A stretch of DNA of 64,000 nucleotides from Verrucomicrobia bacterium Tous-C9LFEB (GTDB lineage: Bacteria; Verrucomicrobiota; Verrucomicrobiia; Methylacidiphilales; UBA1321): the NCBI GenBank assembly GCA_002304345.1, contig NEUU01000016.1, positions 24,697 to 88,696 on the forward strand. Reading direction: 5' to 3'. Under the pieces are notes generated by a model. It saw nothing but the letters and a program-made list of their open reading frames with translations. It ran no database searches and was not told where the DNA came from. Shown one piece after another: positions 8,059 through 16,855 of this stretch. The stretch's first letter is position 1. Each line of letters begins with the position of its first letter. The position numbers and the translations under genes were made by a program.

Positions 8059-8219
8059 TAGGGAATAAAAAGGGACAGTCCCCTTTTATGCTTAGTAAAA
8101 TCAAGTAATCAAGGAACTGACCTCTTTCCACTTCTTTCACAAAGTCGTCGCGGGTGGGTAGTCCGGGAAGGGTCGTACATATCGTTTGACGTTTACTGCC
8201 GAAAGATCACGATGTCGGC

Positions 8220-9767
8220 ATGCTGGTGAGAGGCATCTGGAATCGGGTGGCAGCGGCGGTCTTATTCGTTGGGGTCTTCACACCCCTCGCCTGCCTGGGC
8301 ATGAAGGTGGTCGTATCCGATGGCAAACAACCTGTGCCAGCTGGAGCCAAGCTGGTTCTTACCTCAGATCAACCGGAATACTTTCTCGGCGAAAATATCC
8401 TGATCACGTTCACGCTCACGAATGAGGGCAAGGAGCCTTTTATTATCAGCGTAGGCGGCGACTACCGGGGCACCGGATACCAACTCCGTTATCGTTTCAC
8501 CGTCTTGGATGAAAAGGGACAAACACTCCCCAATCCTTTTCCGGATGCGGTGAATTTCGGTGGAGTACTACAGGGCTACGAAATCTTACCCGGAGAGTCC
8601 TTCGAGACTTCACTGGCGCTCATGCAATATTGGCAGTTCGATACGCCCGGACTCTACACCATCCGTGTCACGCATGATCTCGGGTGGGACGCCACCACCG
8701 GGAAACTTCCCGTGGGTGAAATCAAACTTCGCCTCAAAATGCCGAACGCGGAGGAAGCAGAAAAGGTGGTCAAAGCCATGGAGGTGCTGCCGGAACAAAA
8801 AGCCCTGCACATGAATCAGAAGCATCCGAACTATGAGGATTGGCACTGCCTGCGGTACCCGGTCTATCTGAAACCGGTCTTACAAAGGGCGAAATTTCGT
8901 CAGCTGAAGACCCTCGATGCCATCGGCTCCATTCCCACGCCGGAGGCGACCCAGGCCCTCATCACATTAGTCCGGGAATCAAACTGGGAGTACCGCACGA
9001 AGGCAGCGGAACTCCTGGCGCGACGATTGCCGGAACCGCAGCGCAGTAGCCGATTGAAGAACCGCTGGTACTTCAATCTCAAGCGACAGCAACATCTCGA
9101 AAAGCTCGCGCAGCAATCGTGGAAACCTTCGCTGCAAGATGAGGTGCGCGCGTTGGCTCTGGAATGGATTCGAAATCCAGACAGCAAAGCGGTCGCCCTC
9201 GGCGCGCGAATGTTGCAGTGCGTTGAAAAAACAGAAGACGCTCCGCAGATTTTCGAGGCTTTGGAACGAGCGCTTTCCGCCACATTCTCCAGTCGCAGCG
9301 GGGCGACAGATAATATCCTGAATTTTCCTTCTCCGATCTATGAACTCCTGAGTGCCACGGAGCTGCTTTATGACAAGGGCTATGAATTAAAGCCCGATGG
9401 CCAAGCCAGAACATTGGCCTACTTCGATTATCTGGCAGTGATCCGACCGCCGGAGATGCCCGAAGATTGGCTCACGACCATGGATATCCATGCGTCGAGT
9501 GGTTCTTATGCCATTCGGGAAATGGCTCTCTATTCCATGCCGCAGCCTGCGCCGGATTCATGTGTAAAGTATGTGAAACTGGGCTTAAAGGATTCGGATT
9601 TGGGCGTAGTCCAGGCCGCGTGCCGAATGGCGGGCACTTCCAAACGTTCCGAACTTTTACAGCCGGTGCTGGACGTGCTCAGGACCTCGCATCACCGCTG
9701 GCTCATGCAAGCTGCCGCAGATGCAGCCGTGACACTCAATGGTCAGTATGAAGTCTGGACGATCTGA
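8220..9767 (+). CDS. Exported protein with BsuPI-like beta domain and HEAT repeats
   Basis: 515 residues. Residues 1-27 look like a signal peptide (hydrophobic AAAVLFVGVFTPLACLG). Residues about 38-170 form an immunoglobulin-like region resembling intracellular proteinase-inhibitor (BsuPI) domains, with GENILITFTLTNEGKEPF and PGLYTIRVTHDL. From about 220 on there are alpha-helical HEAT-type units (IGSIPTPEATQALITLVRES, NPDSKAVALGARML, KDSDLGVVQAACRMAG). No enzymatic motif is visible; a periplasmic scaffold or binding role is likely. Followed after 9 bp by a small hypothetical gene. Confidence 0.75.
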   Translation: MLVRGIWNRVAAAVLFVGVFTPLACLGMKVVVSDGKQPVPAGAKLVLTSDQPEYFLGENILITFTLTNEGKEPFIISVGGDYRGTGYQLRYRFTVLDEKGQTLPNPFPDAVNFGGVLQGYEILPGESFETSLALMQYWQFDTPGLYTIRVTHDLGWDATTGKLPVGEIKLRLKMPNAEEAEKVVKAMEVLPEQKALHMNQKHPNYEDWHCLRYPVYLKPVLQRAKFRQLKTLDAIGSIPTPEATQALITLVRESNWEYRTKAAELLARRLPEPQRSSRLKNRWYFNLKRQQHLEKLAQQSWKPSLQDEVRALALEWIRNPDSKAVALGARMLQCVEKTEDAPQIFEALERALSATFSSRSGATDNILNFPSPIYELLSATELLYDKGYELKPDGQARTLAYFDYLAVIRPPEMPEDWLTTMDIHASSGSYAIREMALYSMPQPAPDSCVKYVKLGLKDSDLGVVQAACRMAGTSKRSELLQPVLDVLRTSHHRWLMQAAADAAVTLNGQYEVWTI

Positions 9768-9776
9768 GCGGATCGA

Positions 9777-10085
9777 ATGGCGGAAGACGATTTTTTGATG
9801 ACGGCTTTGTCTTCGCTCCAAGGCACCCTGACTGGTTTATCAGGGGGAAGTAGCGGGCGAACCCATCTGGAGCGCGCGGAGCGTTTGAAAATTCGGGATG
9901 CCTGGAAGAAGTTTTTATCCGCCCATTCGGAGGCCTTGAAAGCAGGGAAAAGATTCCATTACAAAGATCCCGCCGTGGATGTGGCGCTCTTCGGAAGGGC
10001 GCAGGCGTGGCAACTGCCCGACGGTTCGTTCTGGCCGATGAGTTGGGCCGAGCAAGCGAAGGCCCCCGTTGAAGAGGTGAAATAA
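9777..10085 (+). CDS. Small hypothetical protein
   Basis: 102 residues starting 9 bp after the HEAT gene, so probably co-transcribed. The middle is charged and helical (RAERLKIRDAWKKFLSAHSEALKAG); the C-terminus is aromatic and proline-rich (QLPDGSFWPMSWAEQAKAP). No signal peptide and no recognised family. Function unknown. Confidence 0.55.
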   Translation: MAEDDFLMTALSSLQGTLTGLSGGSSGRTHLERAERLKIRDAWKKFLSAHSEALKAGKRFHYKDPAVDVALFGRAQAWQLPDGSFWPMSWAEQAKAPVEEVK

Positions 10086-10215
10086 AAAACTTATCCGAGC
10101 TGTGCAGCGAGCAAGTGCAACCCCGACAACTCATAAGAATGCAACGCTTCATGTGGAGTGAAACGTCGCTAGGGCGAATCTCAAGTTGACTGTCATATCT
10201 TAAACCAATCCAACC

Positions 10216-10348
10216 GATCCTTCGACAAGCTCAGGATGACGGATTGGGGAGGTAGTCTCACGTGATAGCGAAGAGTTCTTGTGAGAGTAGAAGCCTACCC
10301 TCAAACATTACCTTCATTCCACGTCATCCTGAGCTTGTCGAAGGATCG
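10216..10348. repeat. Family B repeat, two-arm copy
   Basis: GATCCTTCGACAAGCTCAGG at 10216 and its inverted arm CCTGAGCTTGTCGAAGGATC ending at 10348, with the standard spacer (GAAGAGTTCTTGTGAGAGTA). It fills most of the 362-bp gap between two convergent genes. Confidence 0.85.
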
Positions 10349-10391
10349 ATTTGGTTGCTTCAGGAATCGTAGCGAGGCGACAACTCAATAC

Positions 10392-10421
10392 AAAAGGCCG
10401 ACACTTTCATGTCGGCCTTTT
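10392..10421. terminator. Bidirectional rho-independent-type terminator
   Basis: AAAAGGCCGACA, loop CTTTCA, TGTCGGCCTTTT: a 12-bp perfect stem with T-tracts on both strands. It lies 26 bp beyond the rsmE stop, which ends the PP2C-grpE-dnaJ-rsmE operon, and can also terminate the rightward HEAT/hypothetical transcript. Confidence 0.85.
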
Positions 10422-10447
10422 GATGTGCAAACCAATGCGTCGCGTGG

Positions 10448-11179
10448 CTAGCTCTGCAGCTCGTACAGGATCGTGCTGAGGGTGTAGATCGCGGCGGTTT
10501 CCGAGCGGAGGACGATCGGGCCGAGCGAGACGGGAAGGAATCCGGCGGCGCGGGCTTCACCGATTTCGGCAGGGGTGAAATCGCCCTCGGGTCCGATCAT
10601 GAGGACGACCTTGCGCGGGCCTTTGGTGGCGCCGATGGTTTCCTGCAGAATCTTCTTCAGCGGACGCGCTTCGGATTGGAGCGAGCCGATGATCTTGATC
10701 GCGGTGCGCGGCAGGGAGTCGACGAACGCCTTGGGCTTTTGCGGAGTGAGCACGGAGGGCACCCAGTTCTGGCCGGATTGCTTGGCGGCATCGATCGTGA
10801 TCTGGCGCCATTTCTCGGTCTTGGATTCGACGGATTCGCTGTCGACCTGCGCGATGCTGCGGTCGGACTGGAGGGGGACGATTTCGCTGACGCCAAGCTC
10901 GGTCGCCTTTTGGATGATGAGGTCCATCGACTTCGCTTTCGTCAATGCCTGCGCGAGGCAGATCACATCTTCGGAGCGGTTCGTGCGGTTCTGGCTGACT
11001 TTTTCGAAGTGGACGACCTTCTTGTCGGTGCCGGTGATCTTGACCTTGAGTTCGAGTCCTTTGCCGTCAAAGACGCTGCAGTAGTCGCCTTCCTTCTGGC
11101 GCATGACGGTGAGACAATGGTGAGATTCTTCGGGGCCGAGGCGACCGATTTCAGGATTGGGGCAGTAGTATCGTTTCAT
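10448..11179 (-). CDS. rsmE: 16S rRNA (uracil1498-N3)-methyltransferase RsmE
   Basis: 243 residues of the SPOUT superfamily. Both knot motifs are present: [12 protein letters not shown] (about 195-205) and [12 protein letters not shown] (about 219-230), which bind S-adenosylmethionine. The N-terminal PUA-like part contains [18 protein letters not shown]. RsmE methylates U1498 of 16S rRNA. Its ATG overlaps the dnaJ stop by 4 bp; it is the last gene of the operon, followed by the strong terminator at 10392. Confidence 0.95.
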   Translation of the reverse strand: MKRYYCPNPEIGRLGPEESHHCLTVMRQKEGDYCSVFDGKGLELKVKITGTDKKVVHFEKVSQNRTNRSEDVICLAQALTKAKSMDLIIQKATELGVSEIVPLQSDRSIAQVDSESVESKTEKWRQITIDAAKQSGQNWVPSVLTPQKPKAFVDSLPRTAIKIIGSLQSEARPLKKILQETIGATKGPRKVVLMIGPEGDFTPAEIGEARAAGFLPVSLGPIVLRSETAAIYTLSTILYELQS

Positions 11180-12330
11180 CGGAAAAATTCCTTGGCTTTG
11201 CGGAAGAAGCTTTGCTCTTCCGGGTGGGTTTCTTCATTGCAACTGTCGGCGAAGGCCTGGAGTTTGGCGCGCTGTTCCGTGGTGAGCTTGGCGGGGACTT
11301 CGACGTAAACCTTGACGTGCAGGTCGCCCATGGAGCGACCGTTGAGGGCGGTGACGCCCTTGCCGCGCAGGCGGAAGACCTTGCCCGAGGCGGTGCCGGC
11401 GGGGATCTTCACGTGCGCTTCGCCTTCGAGCGTGGGCACCTTGATTTCGCCACCGAGCGCGGCCTTGGCGAAGCTGATGGGAATCTCGCAGTAGAGATCC
11501 TGACCGTCGCGCTGGAAAATATCGTGCGGTTCGACGTGGACGACGATGTAGAGATCGCCGGGGGTGCCGCCGCGCGAGCCGCCCTCGCCCTGACCGGTGG
11601 AGCGCAGACGGGAGCCGTCCTCGATCCCGGCGGGAATCTTGATTTTGATCTTGCTGGCCTTTTCCTGACGACCGGCACCGTGACAGGTGGGACACGGTTT
11701 TTCGATCATCTGACCCGCGCCATGACAGCGGGGGCAAGCCTGCGCGACACTGAAGAATCCACGCGTGACGTAGACCTGACCCGCGCCTCGGCAGGTCGAG
11801 CACGTCGTGGCGGAGGAACCCGCCGCCGCGCCGGAGCCGGAGCAATGCTCGCAGGTTTCCATCTTGGTGACGGAAATTTCCTTTTCGCAACCGCGCGCGG
11901 CTTCCTCGAAGGAAATCTGCATGTCGTAGCGCAGATCGGCACCGCGACCACGGCCGGAGCGTTCGTTGCCGGAAAAGGCGTCTTCAAAAATACTGCCGAA
12001 AATACCGCCGCCGCCCTGCCCGAATACTTCGCGGAAGACTTCGAAGGGATCGTGTCCGCCCGCGCCCGCGCCGCCGCCCATGCCTTGGGAAAAGGCGGCG
12101 TGGCCGTAGCGGTCGTAAGCGGCGCGCTTGTTCTCGTCGCTCAGCACTTCGTAGGCTTCGCCGATTTCCTTGAACTTTTCCTCGGCGGCTTTGTCGCCGG
12201 GATTTTTGTCGGGGTGAAATTTGACCGCGAGTTTGCGGTACGCCTTCTTGACTTCATCGGGCGTGGCGGTGCGCTCGACGGCGAGAAGCTCGTAGTAGTC
12301 GCGTTTATTGGAGGAATGAGAGTGGCGCAT
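11176..12330 (-). CDS. dnaJ: Chaperone DnaJ (Hsp40)
   Basis: 384 residues with canonical type I order: J domain with HPD at 39-41, Gly/Phe-rich linker about 82-130, four CxxCxGxG-type zinc motifs between about 160 and 220, and two C-terminal substrate-binding domains. The third repeat has CPRCHGAG and the fourth CPTCHGAG; the first is CEHCSGSG. It stimulates the DnaK ATPase. dnaK is not in the window; grpE lies immediately upstream (48-bp gap) and rsmE overlaps downstream. Confidence 0.96.
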   Translation of the reverse strand: MRHSHSSNKRDYYELLAVERTATPDEVKKAYRKLAVKFHPDKNPGDKAAEEKFKEIGEAYEVLSDENKRAAYDRYGHAAFSQGMGGGAGAGGHDPFEVFREVFGQGGGGIFGSIFEDAFSGNERSGRGRGADLRYDMQISFEEAARGCEKEISVTKMETCEHCSGSGAAAGSSATTCSTCRGAGQVYVTRGFFSVAQACPRCHGAGQMIEKPCPTCHGAGRQEKASKIKIKIPAGIEDGSRLRSTGQGEGGSRGGTPGDLYIVVHVEPHDIFQRDGQDLYCEIPISFAKAALGGEIKVPTLEGEAHVKIPAGTASGKVFRLRGKGVTALNGRSMGDLHVKVYVEVPAKLTTEQRAKLQAFADSCNEETHPEEQSFFRKAKEFFR

Positions 12331-12378
12331 AGGTCGGCGATTTCGGAAACAAGATGAGTAGCAGCACGCACCCCGGCG

Positions 12379-12999
12379 CTAGGATTGACCCTCGGACTTT
12401 TTCGCCACGAAAACGGAGGCGGGACGCAGCAGGCGGTCCTTCAATTTATAACCCTTGCGCATCTGGCCGACAACGGTGCCTTCCTCGTGCTCGGCGGATT
12501 CCTGATGGCCCAAAGCCTCGTGACGATGCGGGTCGAATGGATGACCGACGGCGTCGATGGTTTCCACGCCCACGTCCTTGAGCAGGTTTTGGAACTGGGT
12601 GTAAATCATCTGCATGCCTTGCGCGATGGCGGCCGCTTCGGTCGCGGTCTTGGCGGCTTGCAGGCCCATCTCGAAACTGTCGAGAATGGGGAGCAGTTTT
12701 TCCATCACGCCTTCGGCGGCGTAACGGACGGCTTCTTCCTTTTCGCGGATCGCGCGCTTGCGGTAGTTATCCCAATCGGCTTGCGTGCGCAGCAGGCGGT
12801 CGCGCAAGGCTTCGGCCTGGGCGGCGGCGTCCTGCAGCTTCTTGAAATCGTCGGCGGTGAGGGTGACGGGTTCGGTCGGCTTCGCTTCCGGGGCAGGAGT
12901 TTCCGCTGCGCCGGTCGCCGGCGCGTCAGCGGGAGTGGCGGCCGCGTCGTGAGCGGCGTGCGCCGCGTGTTTGGCGTGATGTTCTTCGTGATGCTTCAT
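12379..12999 (-). CDS. grpE: Nucleotide exchange factor GrpE
   Basis: 206 residues. A low-complexity His/Ala/Pro-rich N-terminus (about 1-45; HHEEHHAKHAAHAAHDAA) precedes the long coiled coil (QAEALRDRLLRTQADWDNYR) and the beta domain with VGVETIDAVGHPFDPHRHEA and KGYKLKDRLLRPASVFV. GrpE releases ADP from DnaK. Its ATG overlaps the stop of the upstream PP2C gene by 4 bp, coupling chaperone expression to a signalling phosphatase. The His-rich tail is longer than usual. Confidence 0.95.
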   Translation of the reverse strand: MKHHEEHHAKHAAHAAHDAAATPADAPATGAAETPAPEAKPTEPVTLTADDFKKLQDAAAQAEALRDRLLRTQADWDNYRKRAIREKEEAVRYAAEGVMEKLLPILDSFEMGLQAAKTATEAAAIAQGMQMIYTQFQNLLKDVGVETIDAVGHPFDPHRHEALGHQESAEHEEGTVVGQMRKGYKLKDRLLRPASVFVAKKSEGQS

Positions 13000-14483
13000 A
13001 CTTCCTTACGTTGTATTGCGGCCAGAGTGATGTCGTCGTTCTGAGCCTGGCCACTGCTGAAACGCTCCACGCGCTCCACAATATTTTTGACCAGGACGTC
13101 GACGCCGCGGGGGGCGGCGGCTCGCAAAGATTCCTTGAGATGCTCTTTGCCAAACTCTTCGCCCCGTTCGTCAATGGCTTCATTGACGCCGTCCGTGTAG
13201 ATCACCACGGTGTCACGTGGCTGCATGGGTATAATAGCATCCTGGATGAGTTCGTCAAAAACGGATCCACTGTCGATGCCGAGCGCCATGCCGGGCGGGT
13301 TGATGAGTTCGACCGATTCAAAATTGTTGGTGCAGATCATCGGGGCTTCGTGCCCGGCGCGGGCGACGCGCAACTCGTTGGTCTTGGTGTTGATGATCAG
13401 GTAGACCATGGTGATGAACATGTCTTCCTGAATGTCGGGATAGAGCAGGCGGTTCACCTCGCACAACACCTTGGCGGGGGAGTGGCAGCCGGTGGCCTTA
13501 CTGCGCAAGACGCTGCGGCACATGGCCATGATGAGGGAGGCGGGAATGCCCTTGCCGGAGACGTCGGCAATGGCAACGCCCCAAATGTTCTCATCGACGG
13601 GAATGAAATCGTAGTAGTCGCCGCTGACTTGCTGCGCGGGTAAATTGAGCGCGGCGAATTCGTAATGGTCGGCGCGGGGTGCTTCGGCGGGAAGCAGGAT
13701 GCGCTGGATCTCGCGGGCAAGCTTGAGGTCGTGGTCCATCTTGCGCTTGTCGGCGAGCTGACTGTAAATCTGCGCGTGGTGCAGCGAGTAGGACGCCTGA
13801 TCGGCCACGGTCTTGGTCACTTCCAGATCGGAGAGTTCGAACGATTTCCCATCCTCGCGATTGGCCAGGGCCATGACCCCAAGATCGTCGCCCCGGTAGT
13901 GCAGCGGCACGGCGATATAGCTGTGCGTACAGAGGGAGGGTTCGTGGAAGGCGGGGAAGCGTTCGTCGCCTTCGGCAAACTCGACGAGCATCGGCTGCCG
14001 TTCGCGGGCCACTTGCGCCAGCACCGAGGTGGAATTGGCCGGAACGGGTTCGTTCTTGAGCATCGTCTCGAGGTACTCTTCGCGCGTGGCAATCTTGTCG
14101 GCCACGGCCTCGGGTACGGGAAAGGGCGGCGGGAAAAGACCGATCACGGCTTCGGCCTTGAGCTTCTTGCGGCCGGCGTCCCAGAGATAAATCGCGCCAC
14201 CACGGGCATCGCACACCCGACGGGCGCAGCGGAGGATGACGCCGAGCATTTGGGCGCGGTCGATGTTTTCCTCGGTAAACGCTTCTCCCAGATCATGGAG
14301 GAAATCAAAGACGATCTTCTTCTCTTCCTGCAGGGCGGTTCGTTCCTGCTCGAGCAGCAGCATGCGGGCACGGGCCACCCGGAGCTTGCGGCGCAAGGTG
14401 AAGACCACCCAGCCCAAGCCAATTGCCAGTAACAGAAAGAACCATTTCATGCGTGGAATCGGCTCAAGCCGACCGTCTTGCAT
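12996..14483 (-). CDS. Membrane-anchored GAF-PP2C (SpoIIE/RsbU-type) phosphatase
   Basis: About 484-495 residues. One N-terminal membrane segment (WFFLLLAIGLGWVVFTL), a coiled-coil linker, a GAF domain (about 65-230, including MLVEFAEGDERFPAFHEPS), then a PP2C/SpoIIE phosphatase domain (about 265-490) with QQVSGDYYDF, ADVSGKGIPASL and DTVVIYTDGVNEA holding the metal-binding aspartates. Such enzymes dephosphorylate STAS-type anti-sigma-factor antagonists. MKWFFLLL (ATG at 14450) is a likely alternative start, eleven residues in. First gene of the grpE-dnaJ-rsmE operon; STAS proteins in the window (16070, 36630) are possible partners. Confidence 0.92.
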   Translation of the reverse strand: MQDGRLEPIPRMKWFFLLLAIGLGWVVFTLRRKLRVARARMLLLEQERTALQEEKKIVFDFLHDLGEAFTEENIDRAQMLGVILRCARRVCDARGGAIYLWDAGRKKLKAEAVIGLFPPPFPVPEAVADKIATREEYLETMLKNEPVPANSTSVLAQVARERQPMLVEFAEGDERFPAFHEPSLCTHSYIAVPLHYRGDDLGVMALANREDGKSFELSDLEVTKTVADQASYSLHHAQIYSQLADKRKMDHDLKLAREIQRILLPAEAPRADHYEFAALNLPAQQVSGDYYDFIPVDENIWGVAIADVSGKGIPASLIMAMCRSVLRSKATGCHSPAKVLCEVNRLLYPDIQEDMFITMVYLIINTKTNELRVARAGHEAPMICTNNFESVELINPPGMALGIDSGSVFDELIQDAIIPMQPRDTVVIYTDGVNEAIDERGEEFGKEHLKESLRAAAPRGVDVLVKNIVERVERFSSGQAQNDDITLAAIQRKEV

Positions 14484-14693
14484 CCTACATAAGCGGCCGG
14501 ACTATGCCAGCATACAGTTGTGGGGCGGGTTTGCCGCGTTCGGGAGGGTTAGCCCTTCAACTGGCCTGCAGAAAGCAAGAGACTGATTCGAACCGTTTCT
14601 GAGCTGATTTCTCGACCAGCTCGAAATGACGGAGGAAGGAGAGTCTATCAAATGAGATGGACTCCCGCGCTGCCAGAGCATTTCAGAAAGGAG

Positions 14694-14783
14694 TCCGCCC
14701 TCACCGAGGGCGGCTACATCCCGAGTTCTATTGAGAAGTTCACCTGGCGCGGTAGCGTTGTAGCCGGGCTCGTCGAGCCCGGA
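14694..14783. repeat. Family C paired-hairpin repeat, copy 1
   Basis: Left hairpin TCCGCCCTCACCGAGGGCGG (then CTACA) and right hairpin opening TGTAGCCGGGCTCGTCGAGC, in mirror orientation. A 90-bp copy of the same length is at 38623-38712. The rest of 14484-14919 has no coding signal apart from a degraded GACCAGCTCGAAATGAC arm near 14615. Confidence 0.8.
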
Positions 14784-14905
14784 GGGCCTGACTTTCAAAT
14801 ACTCTGCTAATCGTCATGTCGAGCCGGTCGAGAAATCAGCTGGAAAGTTCATCGATTCGGTTAAAAGTTCGGTCGATTCAGCCATGGATTCCGCGAGTCG
14901 TCTTT

Positions 14906-14911
14906 GGGAGG
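14906..14911 (+). promoter_or_regulatory. Ribosome binding site GGGAGG
   Basis: Strong Shine-Dalgarno sequence 8 bp before the ATG at 14920, in a genome where such sites are mostly weak. It argues for the start at 14920 rather than the in-frame ATG at 14884. Confidence 0.75.
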
Positions 14912-14919
14912 ATGTTCGC

Positions 14920-16083
14920 ATGGAGACTTCCTCGAAAGTGGTGACAATCGGCCTGATCGGAGCCGGAGCCCGTCTGCGCACGGTGGTGAAAAACCTGACC
15001 TCGGCCCATCCCGGCATCCGGGTGGGGGCGATTCACGATCCGGACCCGCTTTCGGTGGAAGCCGCGCGGGCCGAATTCGGCCGGGAGATTCCGGCGTTCG
15101 ATTCGGTGTCCGCGCTGGTCGCGACCCCCGGTCTCAACTGGGTGTTCATCGGCTCGTTCAACCATCTGCACAGCGAACACGCGATCACCGCACTGAACGC
15201 GGGCAAGGCGGTCTTTTGCGAAAAGCCGCTGGCGACCCGGTTGGAAGATTGCCTCGCCGTGCAGCACGCGGTGCGCACGAGTGGCCGTCCCTTCGCGTTC
15301 GGGTTGGTGCTGCGCTATGCGCCGATCTATCAGAAGGTGCGCGAGCTCATCGCGGCGGGAGTCTTGGGCGAGCTGATTTCGTTCGAGTTCAACGAGACGT
15401 TGGAATTCAATCACGGCGGATACATCTTCGGAAACTGGCGGCGGCAGACCGCGCTGGCGGGGACGCATCTGCTGGAGAAATGCTGCCACGACATCGACCT
15501 CGCGAACTGGATTACCGGCAGTCTGCCGGTGCGGGCAGCGAGTTTCGGCGGCAAGGATTTCTTCGTGCCGAAGAACGCGCGGCACATGGCGCGGCTCGGT
15601 CCCGATGCGCAGGGAAAACCGGCGTATCGCGTGTGGCCGGACCCGCACGGTGTCGATCCGTTCTCCGCGGGCGCCGACATTGTGGATAATCAGGTGGCGA
15701 TTCTCGAGTATGCGAACGGCGTGCGCGGCACGTTCCACACGAACTGCAACACGGCGATTCCCGAGCGGCGCTTTTATCTCTGCGGCACGGAAGGCGCGAT
15801 CCGCGCGAATGCGATCACCGGCAAGGTCGAGTGGCGGCGCATCGGGCATGAGACGAAACTCGAGGAAGTCCTCGCAGGCCCGGCGGGCGGCCATGTCGGC
15901 GGCGACGAGGCGATGGCGGTGGAGTTGGGCCGGACCTTACTGGAAGGCACTCCCCCCGCCGCGACGGTGGAGGACGGGGTGCGCGCGTGCGTGGCGGCGT
16001 TCGGAATCGATCAGGCGTTGGAGGAAGGCCGGGTGGTGGATCTGCATCCACTGTGGCGTCAGGTGGGGATTAATCCGAAGTAG
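14920..16083 (+). CDS. Gfo/Idh/MocA family oxidoreductase
   Basis: About 387 residues from the RBS-supported ATG. The N-terminal Rossmann fold begins VVTIGLIGAGARLRTVV; the family's catalytic-lysine motif FCEKPLATR follows near residue 108. The C-terminal alpha/beta domain contains EFNETLEFNHGG and EKCCHDIDLANWITG, matching the predicted active-site His/Asp region. These enzymes oxidise or reduce sugars and cyclitols with NAD(P); the substrate is unknown. Convergent with the STAS gene, overlapping its end by 14 bp. Confidence 0.9.
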   Translation: METSSKVVTIGLIGAGARLRTVVKNLTSAHPGIRVGAIHDPDPLSVEAARAEFGREIPAFDSVSALVATPGLNWVFIGSFNHLHSEHAITALNAGKAVFCEKPLATRLEDCLAVQHAVRTSGRPFAFGLVLRYAPIYQKVRELIAAGVLGELISFEFNETLEFNHGGYIFGNWRRQTALAGTHLLEKCCHDIDLANWITGSLPVRAASFGGKDFFVPKNARHMARLGPDAQGKPAYRVWPDPHGVDPFSAGADIVDNQVAILEYANGVRGTFHTNCNTAIPERRFYLCGTEGAIRANAITGKVEWRRIGHETKLEEVLAGPAGGHVGGDEAMAVELGRTLLEGTPPAATVEDGVRACVAAFGIDQALEEGRVVDLHPLWRQVGINPK

Positions 16084-16588
16084 AGAGACCGAGGTCTTCC
16101 TTCAGATAGGTGACAACGTCCTTGAACTTCGGGACGTTGCGCGGGTCCCACGACATGAGATTCTCGTGGGCTTCGAGCATTTGCTCGGCGGATTCGGTCT
16201 TGTCGACCGGCTCGGGTTTGACTTCCTTCAGCGGAACCGGAACCGCTTGCGTGAGATCCCGTGGTGTGACGTCGATATTGAAGAGACGGTCGAGACCGAG
16301 GTTGCGTAGCAGCTCGACGTTGCGGGCGTTGACGTTGACAATGTGGAGTTTGCCTTTGCCCGCCGATTTGTCCTTCAGGCGCATGCCGAGTCCGGTCAAT
16401 GTGCCGAGAAACGTGCTATCGAGGTAGGTACACTCGTTCAAGTCCACCACAAAGCGGCTGACGCCCTGCTGCAACAGCTCTTGGTAGAATGACTTAACCG
16501 CCCCAGCATTCTGGAAGGAGCCGCGACCGCAAATCTGAATGACGGCCAGCTCGTCCTTCCGGGCGACTAAAATTTTCGAAGTTTCCAC
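16070..16588 (-). CDS. STAS-domain protein (anti-sigma factor antagonist-like) with C-terminal extension
   Basis: 172 residues. Residues 1-110 form a STAS domain with the phosphorylatable serine in YLDSTFLGTLTGLG (Ser58). A roughly 60-residue tail follows (VKPEPVDKTESAEQMLEAHE), unusual for simple SpoIIAA-like proteins. STAS proteins switch between anti-sigma kinase and phosphatase partners; the GAF-PP2C enzyme encoded 1.6 kb away is a plausible phosphatase. Monocistronic; convergent with the oxidoreductase. Confidence 0.85.
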   Translation of the reverse strand: METSKILVARKDELAVIQICGRGSFQNAGAVKSFYQELLQQGVSRFVVDLNECTYLDSTFLGTLTGLGMRLKDKSAGKGKLHIVNVNARNVELLRNLGLDRLFNIDVTPRDLTQAVPVPLKEVKPEPVDKTESAEQMLEAHENLMSWDPRNVPKFKDVVTYLKEDLGLSTSD

Positions 16589-16744
16589 TCCCTTAATAAT
16601 AGATGATGGCTAAGGCGAGTCAATCTCTGGAGAGTAATCCAAAATACTAATAATTGTAACTGATACCTAAGCTGCCGTTTTGCAGCTACAGCATTTTAAA
16701 GTATCCTGTCCAGGATGTTGAATACAGATGCCTTGGTGGTTTTC

Positions 16745-16795
16745 TGTAGGGCGGGACGGTGTCCCGCCCGCGGCGCTTCACCGAAGCGCCCTACA
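16745..16795. repeat. Modular palindromic repeat, family A
   Basis: Left core GGA/TCC (TGTAGGGCGGGACGGTGTCC), right core CTT/AAG, closing CGCCCTACA. The flank CATTTTAAAGTATC..GATGCCTTG..GGTTTTC is shared with the copy at 48575, showing the repeated unit extends about 55 bp upstream. Confidence 0.8.
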
Positions 16796-16855
16796 GTTGC
16801 GTGTGCCGCACACTTTAATAGGTTCTCGTAATTCTTAAAAACTCACCGGCACCCG

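Larger units (their letters stand above)
7358..8162. mobile_element. Relic insertion flanked by a 23-bp direct repeat of the thiS 3' end
   Basis: The sequence CAAAGTCGTCGCGGGTGGGT plus AGT occurs at 7358-7380 (end of thiS) and again at 8140-8162. Between them lie a transposase remnant (7381-7530), an AT-rich block with a small hydrophobic ORF, three copies of AATCAAG..AATCAAGGAACTGACC (7511-7552 and 8089-8129 direct, 7888-7918 inverted), a hairpin AAAAAGGGACAGTCCCCTTTT (about 8068-8088) and one family-B repeat arm. The layout suggests insertion of a RAYT-type element at thiS with duplication of the gene end, then decay. Exact boundaries and mechanism are inference. Confidence 0.65.
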
